A DNA stretch of 28,338 nt from a virus. The position numbers and the translations under genes were made by a program. The stretch is taken from IMG/VR virus record IMGVR_UViG_3300030060_001506, positions 1 through 28,338 of that record; one strand, given 5' to 3'. The notes under the pieces were generated by a model that saw only the letters and a program-made list of their open reading frames with translations, did not search any database and was not told the origin of the DNA. Numbering within the stretch: the first letter of the stretch is position 1; each line of letters opens with the position of its first letter. This document shows positions 7,916-14,859 of the stretch, one piece after another.

Positions 7916-8235
7916 TAAAAAGGTTTATTAAAAATTTACAATCTTTTGAATACCCAGATTCAAAAACGTCTTGGAATGTAGCAGGTATTTTAAAAAATCA
8001 AAACGCCTATTATAAGTTTGATGTTAAGGACATGCATAAACTATCAAATGGGGAACTTGTTAGATCAGGTAAAACTGATAGTAAAGCAGATAAAATTGTA
8101 ATTGAATTTAAAAACAAATGGGTTATCATAGACACGAAAGAATTATATAATTATATTAAGATAAATAAGACTAAAAAAGTTTATCTAGAAACATTATTGG
8201 ATAAATTAGAATGGAACATACTTATAGATAAATGA
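7903..8235 (+). CDS. Hypothetical protein in the oxygenase cassette
   Basis: A 110-residue, lysine-rich basic protein that I do not recognise with confidence. Visible features are SWNVAGILKNQNAYYKFDV, the central SGKTDSKADKIVIEF followed by KNKWVIIDTKELYNYI, and a Lys/Leu-rich C-terminus. The alternation of beta-like (KIVIEF, KWVIID) and helical segments suggests a small alpha/beta domain. No catalytic motif or membrane segment is clear. Its start lies 13 bases inside the upstream gene without a good Shine-Dalgarno, and its stop overlaps the next start as ATGA, so it is probably made by coupled translation. Position between two oxygenase-like genes suggests a shared role, but nothing in the sequence shows what it is. 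Confidence 0.55.
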   Translation: MHTIIKRFIKNLQSFEYPDSKTSWNVAGILKNQNAYYKFDVKDMHKLSNGELVRSGKTDSKADKIVIEFKNKWVIIDTKELYNYIKINKTKKVYLETLLDKLEWNILIDK

Positions 8236-8714
8236 AAGTTATTGATAATTTTTTACCAAAAAAAGAGTTTTTAAATCTTCAAAATGCATTCATGTCTCAA
8301 GAGATGCCTTGGTACTTTCAATCTGCAATAAACCAATATTCTTCGAAAGATGAACTAAACTGTTATTTTACACATGGTCTATATTTTCAACATCAAGGCT
8401 ATAGCAATTATTTTAATTATGTAAAACCGATTCTTGAGTTTATCAACCCAAAAGCATTAATTAGAATTAAAGCAAACTTGTACATGAAGACTGAAAAAGT
8501 AGAGGTACATAAACCACACGAAGATTATTATTTTAAACATCAAGGAGCTATATTCTACGTAAATACAAATAATGGAAAAACGATTTTACATGACGGAACT
8601 AAAATTGACTCTATCGAAAACAGGCTTTTATTGTTTGACTCAAGTAAAAAACATAGTAGTAGTTCTACTACAGACTCTAAATGTAGAATAAATATCAATT
8701 TTAACTATTTTTAA
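8232..8714 (+). CDS. 2-oxoglutarate/Fe(II) oxygenase, prolyl-4-hydroxylase-like
   Basis: A 160-residue protein of a compact oxygenase type common in cyanophages. It starts MKVIDNFLPKKEFLNLQ, has the first metal pair His96 and Asp98 in HKPHEDYYF, then GAIFYVNTNNGKTILHDGTK, distal His141 in SSKKHSS and Arg152 in CRININFNYF as the likely 2-oxoglutarate ligand. The pattern IFYVNTNNGKT resembles the strand pair of P4H-like enzymes. Substrate unknown. It is the last cassette gene and is joined to the previous one by an ATGA overlap. After its stop, 51 non-coding bases lead to the nozzle-like gene. Confidence 0.8.
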   Translation: MKVIDNFLPKKEFLNLQNAFMSQEMPWYFQSAINQYSSKDELNCYFTHGLYFQHQGYSNYFNYVKPILEFINPKALIRIKANLYMKTEKVEVHKPHEDYYFKHQGAIFYVNTNNGKTILHDGTKIDSIENRLLLFDSSKKHSSSSTTDSKCRININFNYF

Positions 8715-8726
8715 GAGACTTATTTA

Positions 8727-8742
8727 GGCTATGTTTTTAGCC
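8727..8742. other. Small hairpin at the cassette/virion-gene boundary
   Basis: GGCTA at 8727-8731 pairs perfectly with TAGCC at 8738-8742 around a six-base loop, and TTT/AAA outside it can extend the stem after one A-A mismatch. No T-tract follows on the plus strand, so it is not a standard intrinsic terminator. It may be a weak transcription or RNA-processing signal. Confidence 0.3.
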
Positions 8743-8751
8743 AAAAATTAG

Positions 8752-8757
8752 TATAAT
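8752..8757 (+). promoter_or_regulatory. Possible -10 element (TATAAT) before the nozzle gene
   Basis: A perfect TATAAT lies nine bases before the ATG at 8766. No convincing -35 hexamer is found 15-18 bases upstream. Used as a promoter it would give an almost leaderless transcript. In DNA this AT-rich a chance match is quite possible, but the site coincides with the end of the oxygenase cassette, where a fresh start of virion transcription would make sense. Confidence 0.25.
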
Positions 8758-8765
8758 GGTATATT

Positions 8766-10922
8766 ATGGCATTACAAAAAGTACAGTTCTTACCAGGCTT
8801 CAATAAACAACTTACCGAAACTCAAGCTGAGGGACAATGGGTAGATGGTGATAACGTAAGATTTAGATATGGCTCACCAGAAAAAATAGGTGGCTGGAAT
8901 CAACTAGGAACTGATAAACTTACTGGTGCAGCGAGGGCCATGCACCATATCGTAAATAGTAACGGAGTAAAATATTCTATTATAGGAACTAATAGAATAT
9001 TGTATGCATACTCAGGAGGTGTGTTTTATGACATACACCCGATTCGAGAAACCACTACACTCACTAACGCTTTTACTACGACTAACGGATCCGCTGTGGT
9101 TACAATAACTTTTTCTACAGGACATGGTTTAAACCCTGGAGATATAGTTTTATTAGATAATTTTACTACAATTACAAACTCAAACTTTAGCTCTTCTGAT
9201 TTTGACGATAAAAAATTTATGGTGACTAGCACACCAACTAATGTCACAATTACAATAACGATGGCATCAAATGAATCTGGATCAGGTGCTACAACATCTG
9301 GAGGTATTAGAGTTCAATCTTATTATTCTGTTGGACCTGCAGAACAGTTACCAGGTTTTGGTTGGGGATTAGGTTCTTGGAGTGGTGAGGCGGCAAACCC
9401 ACAAACATCAACTTTAAACGGAGCGCTGTTAGATGACACTGCCGGAACAGGTGGATCAGGAACAAGCATAACACTAGCAAGCACAACAAACTTTCCAACA
9501 ACAGGAACAAACTTTGTAAAAGTAGGAACGGAAGAAATATCTTACACAGGAGTTTCTGGTAATGACTTAACAGGAATTACAAGAGCAGTTAGAGGAACAA
9601 CAAGAGCTGCACACTCAGACGGAGCAACCGTAACTAATACGTCTGACTTCGTAGCGTGGGGCGAGGCGGCTTCAGGTGACTTAGTTATTGATCCAGGTCT
9701 TTGGTCTATAGATAACTTTGGTAATAAAATTATTGCTTTAATTCACAACAAACAAGTTTTTGAATGGAATGCAGATTTATCTAATGCAAACGCAACAAGA
9801 GCTACAATTATTTCTGGCGCACCAACGGCATCTAGAGATATGATTGTATCTACACCGGACAGACACTTAGTATTTTTTGGAACAGAAACAACAATAGGAA
9901 CACCAAGCACACAAGATCAAATGTTTATTAGATTCTCTAATCAAGAGGATATTAACACTTACACACCTACAGCTACCAACACAGCAGGTACACAAAGACT
10001 TGCAGATGGTTCTAGAATCATAGGGGCAGTTAGAGGCCGTGATGCAATCTATGTTTGGACGGATACTGCTTTATTCACGCAAAGATTTATTGGTCCACCT
10101 TTTACTTTTGGTTTTGCGCAAGTAGGAACTAACTGTGGACTAATAGGACAGAACGCTGCGGTAGAGGTAGATGGTGCTGCATACTGGATGTCAGAGAATG
10201 GTTTCTTTAAATATGCTGGTGCTCTACAATCACTACCATGTTTAGTAGAAGATTTTGTTTATGATGATTTAAATACAACAGCCAATCAACTTATAAATGC
10301 TGGATTAAATAATTTGTTTGGAGAAATTAATTGGTTTTATTCTTCATCAGGGTCAACAGTTGTAGATAGAGTTGTGACTTACAATTATTTTGAATCCACA
10401 CCACAAAGACCAATATGGACAACAGGAACATTAGATAGAACAACATGGCAAGACTCTGCAGTATTTGGAAAACCCCATGCTACAGATTATGACGCTAGTT
10501 CAAATAATTCTTATGATGTTGTTGGAAACACTGATGGTTGCACCATATATTATGAACACGAAACTGGCACGGATCAGGTTACATCTACAGCAACAACAGC
10601 CATAACCTCAAACATACAGTCTGGGGACTTTGATATTTCTCAAGGTGGTGATGGTGAGTTCTTTGCAAAGATTAGAAGATTTATACCTGACTTTTTATCA
10701 CAAACAGGTAACACACAAATTACATTAAACTTAAGAAACTTTCCAAATAACACCGAGGCAAGTTCAGCTCTTGGTCCTTTTACAATCACCTCATCAACAG
10801 AAAAAGTTGATACGAGAGCTAGGGCAAGAGCAGTATCTTTAAAAGTTGCAAATACAGCTGCAGCACAGAGTTGGAAACTTGGTGGATTTAGGTTAGACAT
10901 ACAACCAGATGGAAGAAGATAA
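8766..10922 (+). CDS. Tail nozzle / DNA-stabilisation-like protein (P22 gp10 or T7 gp12 role)
   Basis: A 718-residue protein. The N-terminus (LPGFNKQLTETQAEGQWVDG, DNVRFRYGSPEKIGGW, then AMHHIVNSNGVKYSIIGTN) is the characteristic beta-propeller opening of phage stabilisation/nozzle proteins that close the short tail. Two inserted beta modules follow: residues about 100-185 with TGHGLNPGDIVLL, and about 214-300 with VKVGTEEISYTGVSGNDLTG and TRAVRGTTRAAH. The propeller resumes with GLWSIDNFGNKIIALIHNKQ, and the C-terminus holds RFIPDFLSQTG and SWKLGGFRLDIQPDGRR. It is clearly richer in G+C than the preceding cassette. Its stop overlaps the next start (TAATG). Nozzle role is a family-level inference. 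Confidence 0.75.
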   Translation: MALQKVQFLPGFNKQLTETQAEGQWVDGDNVRFRYGSPEKIGGWNQLGTDKLTGAARAMHHIVNSNGVKYSIIGTNRILYAYSGGVFYDIHPIRETTTLTNAFTTTNGSAVVTITFSTGHGLNPGDIVLLDNFTTITNSNFSSSDFDDKKFMVTSTPTNVTITITMASNESGSGATTSGGIRVQSYYSVGPAEQLPGFGWGLGSWSGEAANPQTSTLNGALLDDTAGTGGSGTSITLASTTNFPTTGTNFVKVGTEEISYTGVSGNDLTGITRAVRGTTRAAHSDGATVTNTSDFVAWGEAASGDLVIDPGLWSIDNFGNKIIALIHNKQVFEWNADLSNANATRATIISGAPTASRDMIVSTPDRHLVFFGTETTIGTPSTQDQMFIRFSNQEDINTYTPTATNTAGTQRLADGSRIIGAVRGRDAIYVWTDTALFTQRFIGPPFTFGFAQVGTNCGLIGQNAAVEVDGAAYWMSENGFFKYAGALQSLPCLVEDFVYDDLNTTANQLINAGLNNLFGEINWFYSSSGSTVVDRVVTYNYFESTPQRPIWTTGTLDRTTWQDSAVFGKPHATDYDASSNNSYDVVGNTDGCTIYYEHETGTDQVTSTATTAITSNIQSGDFDISQGGDGEFFAKIRRFIPDFLSQTGNTQITLNLRNFPNNTEASSALGPFTITSSTEKVDTRARARAVSLKVANTAAAQSWKLGGFRLDIQPDGRR

Positions 10923-11086
10923 TGGCAAAGATAGTACAAATATTAACAAGACCTAGTAAAGAATATAGACAAGATGTGGCTGATGCACAAGTTAGAGATC
11001 TTGATGCTATTATACAAAAATTAAACACAACGTTTCAACAAGAATTAAAGGATGAAGTAGACGCACAAAACTTCTTTTTAAATTAA
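10922..11086 (+). CDS. Small conserved marine phage protein (54 aa)
   Basis: A 54-codon gene set between the nozzle protein and the next gene with TAATG overlaps on both sides, which itself supports it being real. It starts MAKIVQILTRPSKEYRQD and ends EVDAQNFFLN. The middle is a predicted helix rich in Asp, Gln and Leu. I recall short proteins with the same LTRPS opening and FNFFLN-like ending in marine phages, always beside the nozzle gene. It may be a small virion or assembly factor. There is no membrane segment or cysteine. Confidence 0.65.
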   Translation: MAKIVQILTRPSKEYRQDVADAQVRDLDAIIQKLNTTFQQELKDEVDAQNFFLN

Positions 11087-11427
11087 TGTCAAATAGTTTT
11101 ATAAATGCAAAAGTAGATTTAACAACGACTGATAACACAACGTTGTATACAACACCCACTGCCAATGTTTCTTTGATTAAATCATTGTTAGTGTCTAATG
11201 ATGCGGGATCTGCTTGTAATATTGATGTTACTTTAACAGACAGCTCTGGTAATGTGTTTAGTTTATTTAAAACTAAATCTATAGCATCTAATACAACAAC
11301 CGAACTTTTAACTCACCCTCTTGTAGTAGAGGAAAGTGAGATAATAAAAGTACAGGCTAGTGACGCGAACGAGCTGCACGTCATAGCTTCTATACTACAG
11401 ATACAGCCAAGAGAGGTAACAACATAA
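11086..11427 (+). CDS. Conserved small structural protein, beta-sandwich-like
   Basis: A 113-residue Thr/Ser/Val-rich protein. Segments such as TLYTTPTANVSLIKSLLVSN, NIDVTLTDSSGNVFSL and ESEIIKVQASDANELHVIAS read as alternating beta strands, with hydrophilic turns, of a small sandwich domain common among phage neck and tail accessory proteins. It begins and ends with TAATG overlaps, so it is coupled to both neighbours. No catalytic residues stand out. A decoration or tail-completion role is possible from location, but the function is not known. Confidence 0.65.
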   Translation: MSNSFINAKVDLTTTDNTTLYTTPTANVSLIKSLLVSNDAGSACNIDVTLTDSSGNVFSLFKTKSIASNTTTELLTHPLVVEESEIIKVQASDANELHVIASILQIQPREVTT

Positions 11428-11597
11428 TGTTAGAATTAAAGCCAGAAAAAATTATAGAGACTATATCTAACCTAAAAACGGGTGAGATATATAAAGATGA
11501 AAAGGAGTGGAAAGCTAAAGGAGTGCCAGAAAAGGACATTCGAAGAGATGTTAAGGTGATTATGCCAAGTCTTGATTTATTTCCAAAAACCAAGTAG
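11427..11597 (+). CDS. Small conserved phage protein (56 aa), possibly extended by -1 frameshift
   Basis: A 56-codon gene beginning at a TAATG overlap: MLELKPEKIIETISNLKTG, then EWKAKGVPEKDIRRDVKV and IMPSLDLFPKTK before TAG at 11595-11597. I recall similar small proteins next to the nozzle block in marine phages. The -1 frame stays open past this stop for 18 further codons (VDWSLQDLKPAYNNLAKL) and ends in TGA at 11648-11650, overlapping the next ATG as ATGA. Five A residues at 11585-11589 directly before the stop could permit slippage, giving a 74-residue product, or a single-base indel may have shortened the gene. The in-frame product is the safe annotation. Confidence 0.6.
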   Translation: MLELKPEKIIETISNLKTGEIYKDEKEWKAKGVPEKDIRRDVKVIMPSLDLFPKTK

Positions 11598-11646
11598 ATT
11601 GGAGTTTACAGGATTTAAAACCTGCCTATAACAATTTAGCTAAATT

Positions 11647-13170
11647 ATGACAATATCAAGAGGACAGATGAAAAGACAATTATACATGGGCGGCGGCATT
11701 ATGGATATCGTGCCTAGAGAACAAGCTTTATTAGGCGGTATTAAAAGAGCCGTTAAGAAAGTTACTAAAGGCGTAAAGAGCATTGCAAAGTCTGACCTTG
11801 GTAAAGCTGCATTAGCTGGAGCTGCACTATATGGATTAGGTGGTGCTAAGTTTTTAGGTGGTGAGGGTATATTTAAAGCCGGTCAAGGACTTCAGCGTTT
11901 TAGAAATTTTGCTAATTTACCCTCGGCTATTAGTGGTTTATTTACTGGAGTGCAAAATGTAGATGCGCCTGATCTTGATATTGTATCAGGTAAATTTTCT
12001 ACAAGTCCAATTGGAAAATTTTTAACTAGTAAAACTGGTGGCAACGCACTTAAATTAGCAACACTAGCTGGAGTAACTGGTTTCTTAACAAGCACACTTG
12101 GTATGACAGAAGAACAAGCTGAAGAAGAATTAGCTAGAGATCCATCAGGATATTTAGAACAATATTACAGAAATTTAAATCCACCAACTGCAGATACAAA
12201 TTCAGAAGAGTATGAAGCAGAGGTTAGAGACTTTGTTACACGTAACACATCAGAGTATGCTGTAGGTGGTAGAGTAGGTTTTTCTGAGGGAACATATAAA
12301 GATTTTGAAGAATTTATGATGAAAAGATCAGAATCTATGAGTGAACGACAAAAAGAAGAACTTAGAGAACAATTTGAAAAGTATATGAGAAGTAAAGACC
12401 CTACTGTAGAGGCAGCAGAAGGTGGTAGAATAGGGTTTGCTAACGGTCCAGTATTACCACCAGATACAACACAACCTGTAAATCCTTTTGGACCAAAACC
12501 AGGGGACTTTGGAATAGAAGAAGACATCCCAATAAAAATGGCAGGTTATGGCTATAACGAAGCAATGTCAGATACTTTTGATATGTATAATGACATGAAG
12601 AAAAATGGTCTTATACCTCCAACTATGACTTTTGATGAGTTTTTACAAGAAGTTGTACCGGAGATGAGTAAGATGAAAACAGAGGGAAGAGGCCTAGCGG
12701 CTATAGGTGGTAGAATGAATTTTGATAAAGGAACACCTGAAGGACTAGGTTCACTTATAGATGAAGAGATGGTTGTAATAATAACACAAGACGAAGATGG
12801 TAATCCAAAATTAATACAAGTGCCGAAGTCACAAGTAGAAAAAGAATCGGGAATGAGAATGCCAACAAGAAGTATGAAGGCTAAAGGTGATACTGCAAGC
12901 ATGAACGCTATGCAAGCAGCGGGCATCGAGGGACTACCTATTAGGCAAAATCCAAAAGGTGTTAAGGAGCTAGATCTTAGAAAAACTGGTGGATTTATAC
13001 AACCAGTTGGTATAAAAGAAAAAGCAGATGACATCCCAGCGATGTTATCAAATAATGAATTTGTATTTACAGCAGATGCTGTAAGAGGTATGGGTGGCGG
13101 CGATGTTAACAGAGGCGCACAAAGACTATACGATCAAATGAAAATGTTAGAAGTAGGAGGAAAAGCATAA
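11647..13170 (+). CDS. Large internal/virion protein with GGR-F repeats
   Basis: A 507-residue protein. The N-terminal 75 residues are basic and glycine-rich (KRAVKKVTKGVKSIAKS, then ALAGAALYGLGGAKFLGG) and could associate with membrane. Three copies of a short motif follow: GGRVGFSEG (207-215), GGRIGFANG (259-267) and GGRMNFDKG (354-362). The C-terminal block from about 443 (LRKTGGFIQPVGIKEKADD, then IPAMLSNNEFVFTADAVRGM) is highly characteristic of marine phage proteins in this position. Role unknown; the location before large ejection-type proteins suggests an internal virion or assembly component. No clear Shine-Dalgarno precedes the ATG, so translation probably depends on a ribosome finishing at the TGA at 11648-11650. 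Confidence 0.65.
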   Translation: MTISRGQMKRQLYMGGGIMDIVPREQALLGGIKRAVKKVTKGVKSIAKSDLGKAALAGAALYGLGGAKFLGGEGIFKAGQGLQRFRNFANLPSAISGLFTGVQNVDAPDLDIVSGKFSTSPIGKFLTSKTGGNALKLATLAGVTGFLTSTLGMTEEQAEEELARDPSGYLEQYYRNLNPPTADTNSEEYEAEVRDFVTRNTSEYAVGGRVGFSEGTYKDFEEFMMKRSESMSERQKEELREQFEKYMRSKDPTVEAAEGGRIGFANGPVLPPDTTQPVNPFGPKPGDFGIEEDIPIKMAGYGYNEAMSDTFDMYNDMKKNGLIPPTMTFDEFLQEVVPEMSKMKTEGRGLAAIGGRMNFDKGTPEGLGSLIDEEMVVIITQDEDGNPKLIQVPKSQVEKESGMRMPTRSMKAKGDTASMNAMQAAGIEGLPIRQNPKGVKELDLRKTGGFIQPVGIKEKADDIPAMLSNNEFVFTADAVRGMGGGDVNRGAQRLYDQMKMLEVGGKA

Positions 13171-13994
13171 TGGCAGAAGTAGTAAGAACAGCCCCAGCAG
13201 AGTTTATTGAAGCGGGTGCAAAAACATACCTAGACGATCTAACAAAAGCGATTGGTGATTTTAAAGGTCAAGATTTATCTCAAATTATGGGTCGACAGTT
13301 TGTTGCTGGACCTGGTGCATTAACAACACAAGCAGAGGGTTTAGCCACTGGTCTTGGTGGTTTTGAGCCTTTCTTACAACAAGCACAACAATTAAGAGGA
13401 CCTACAGCTTATCAAGCTTATTTATCACCTTTTCAACAAGATGTTATTGATACAACATTAGCAGAGTTTGATGTACAAGCTGCAAAAGGCTTACCTTCAT
13501 TAGCTGCTCAAGCTATTGGCGCTGGAGCATTTGGTGGTGGTAGAGAAGGTGTACAAAGAGCTGAGTATCAAGCGGCGAGTGACAGAAACAGAGCAGCGTT
13601 ACAAGCACAATTATTAGGTCAAGGATTTACACAAGCACAAAATTTAGCTGCACAAGACTTCACTAGAAATCTGCAATTAGCTCAACAAACACCTGCATTG
13701 CTAGGTCAACAGATTTCAGCACTAACAGGTTTAGGAGCGCAGCAAGCAGCGAGAGAACAACAATTATTAACAGCTGATCAGCAGTTAGCATCAAGACAAG
13801 CATTACAACCATTAGAGGCAGCACAACAATTTGGTTCTGGTGTTACACAATTAATTGCAGGATACCCTGGTAAAGAACAAATATTACCACCAGCAGCTAC
13901 ACCATCACCGTTAGCTACAGGACTTGGAACTGCATCAACATTAGCTGGTATTTACAGATTAATTAATCCAGCACCAATAAGAATACAAAGTTAA
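13170..13994 (+). CDS. Ala/Gln-rich internal virion (ejection-type) protein
   Basis: A 274-residue protein starting at a TAATG overlap. It is dominated by Ala, Gln, Gly and Leu; residues about 120-235 look like long amphipathic helices. Conserved-looking blocks are YLSPFQQDVIDTTLAEFD, AIGAGAFGGGREGVQRAEYQ and NRAALQAQLLGQGFTQAQN, which I recall from marine podovirus-like genomes. Composition and place resemble the helical ejection proteins of P22 and T7-like phages, which enter the envelope with the DNA. A Gly/Ala-rich patch (IGAGAFGGG) could be flexible or membrane-active. No enzyme motif. Ejection role is inferred, not shown. Confidence 0.65.
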   Translation: MAEVVRTAPAEFIEAGAKTYLDDLTKAIGDFKGQDLSQIMGRQFVAGPGALTTQAEGLATGLGGFEPFLQQAQQLRGPTAYQAYLSPFQQDVIDTTLAEFDVQAAKGLPSLAAQAIGAGAFGGGREGVQRAEYQAASDRNRAALQAQLLGQGFTQAQNLAAQDFTRNLQLAQQTPALLGQQISALTGLGAQQAAREQQLLTADQQLASRQALQPLEAAQQFGSGVTQLIAGYPGKEQILPPAATPSPLATGLGTASTLAGIYRLINPAPIRIQS

Positions 13995-13995
13995 T

Positions 13996-14847
13996 ATGAG
14001 CAGAACATTAAAAAGACCAATGTTTAGAAAAGGCGGAGAAGTCATGGAAGGTATTATGACTGGTATAAAGCCTAGAAAAATGTTTTCTCTTGGAACAGAA
14101 GATCAAACCATAGTAGATAACGTAAGACGTAGAATAAGTTTAATTGATGCTGTGGCTGGTGGAGGAAGTCCATTGTCAGATCCTTTTACACAATTTTTAT
14201 TAACAGCTGGCCCAGATTTAGTTGCAGGAAAAGCAGCAGGCGGAACTAAACTACAAGAAATACTTGGTGGTATTAAACCAGGTTTAGATAGAGCAGTAAA
14301 AACTCAACAGTTAAAAGACGCACAAAACAGAAAATTAGCTACACAATTAATTGCTAAATCAAAAATAGGCAGTGCTGAACAAGCATGGAGAGACTATGGA
14401 AAAGACTCAGGTTTAACTAAAGAAGAGTTTATAAGAGAGTTTGCTCAAAAAGAATTATTTAAAAAGAAAACAAACCCAGAAGATAGAAGAGTTCAATCAG
14501 ATCGAGATATATCACAAGATCTTGGTAAATATAAAGATTTCTTAAGAAACCCTAAATACAATCCATTGCAAAAAAATCGTATTACAAACGTAATAAACCA
14601 ATTGAATAAAAATCCAAAATTAGAAGCAGAAGTAGATATAAGTAATCCTTTTATTTCAAGAGATGACTATGAAATTGGTCAAAATGTAAAAGTAAAAACT
14701 CCAGAGGGAACTATAGAGGAGCGTAGAGTTTTTGTGCCTAATGATAAAGATGATTTTCAACCAAGCCTAAAATACTTTTTAGTAGATGCAAATGCATTTT
14801 TCTTTTACGATGCACAAAATAACAGGTTGATTGAAGCACCGAATTAG
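13996..14847 (+). CDS. Putative internal virion protein (283 aa)
   Basis: A 283-residue protein, one base after the previous stop. The N-terminus (MSRTLKRPMFRKGGEVMEGI, then MTGIKPRKMF) is a recognisable start shared by marine phage proteins at this site and echoes the GG-x-x-x-G style of the 507-residue protein. Middle residues about 90-160 are helical and charged, with AEQAWRDYGKDSGLTKEEF. The C-terminal part (IGQNVKVKTPEGTIEERRVF, then DANAFFFYDAQNNRLIEAPN) looks like a small beta domain. Function unknown; co-transcription with the 1400-residue protein supports an internal virion or assembly role. The next gene has a strong AAAGGAG site soon after this stop. Confidence 0.6.
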   Translation: MSRTLKRPMFRKGGEVMEGIMTGIKPRKMFSLGTEDQTIVDNVRRRISLIDAVAGGGSPLSDPFTQFLLTAGPDLVAGKAAGGTKLQEILGGIKPGLDRAVKTQQLKDAQNRKLATQLIAKSKIGSAEQAWRDYGKDSGLTKEEFIREFAQKELFKKKTNPEDRRVQSDRDISQDLGKYKDFLRNPKYNPLQKNRITNVINQLNKNPKLEAEVDISNPFISRDDYEIGQNVKVKTPEGTIEERRVFVPNDKDDFQPSLKYFLVDANAFFFYDAQNNRLIEAPN

Positions 14848-14859
14848 AAAGGAGTTTAA

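Noticed and set aside
12165-13034. Open minus-strand frames of 120 and 160 codons opposite the 507-residue gene
   Set aside because: The plus frame has recognisable conserved blocks and coupled starts; the minus frames have low-complexity Ser/Leu content and no ribosome sites.
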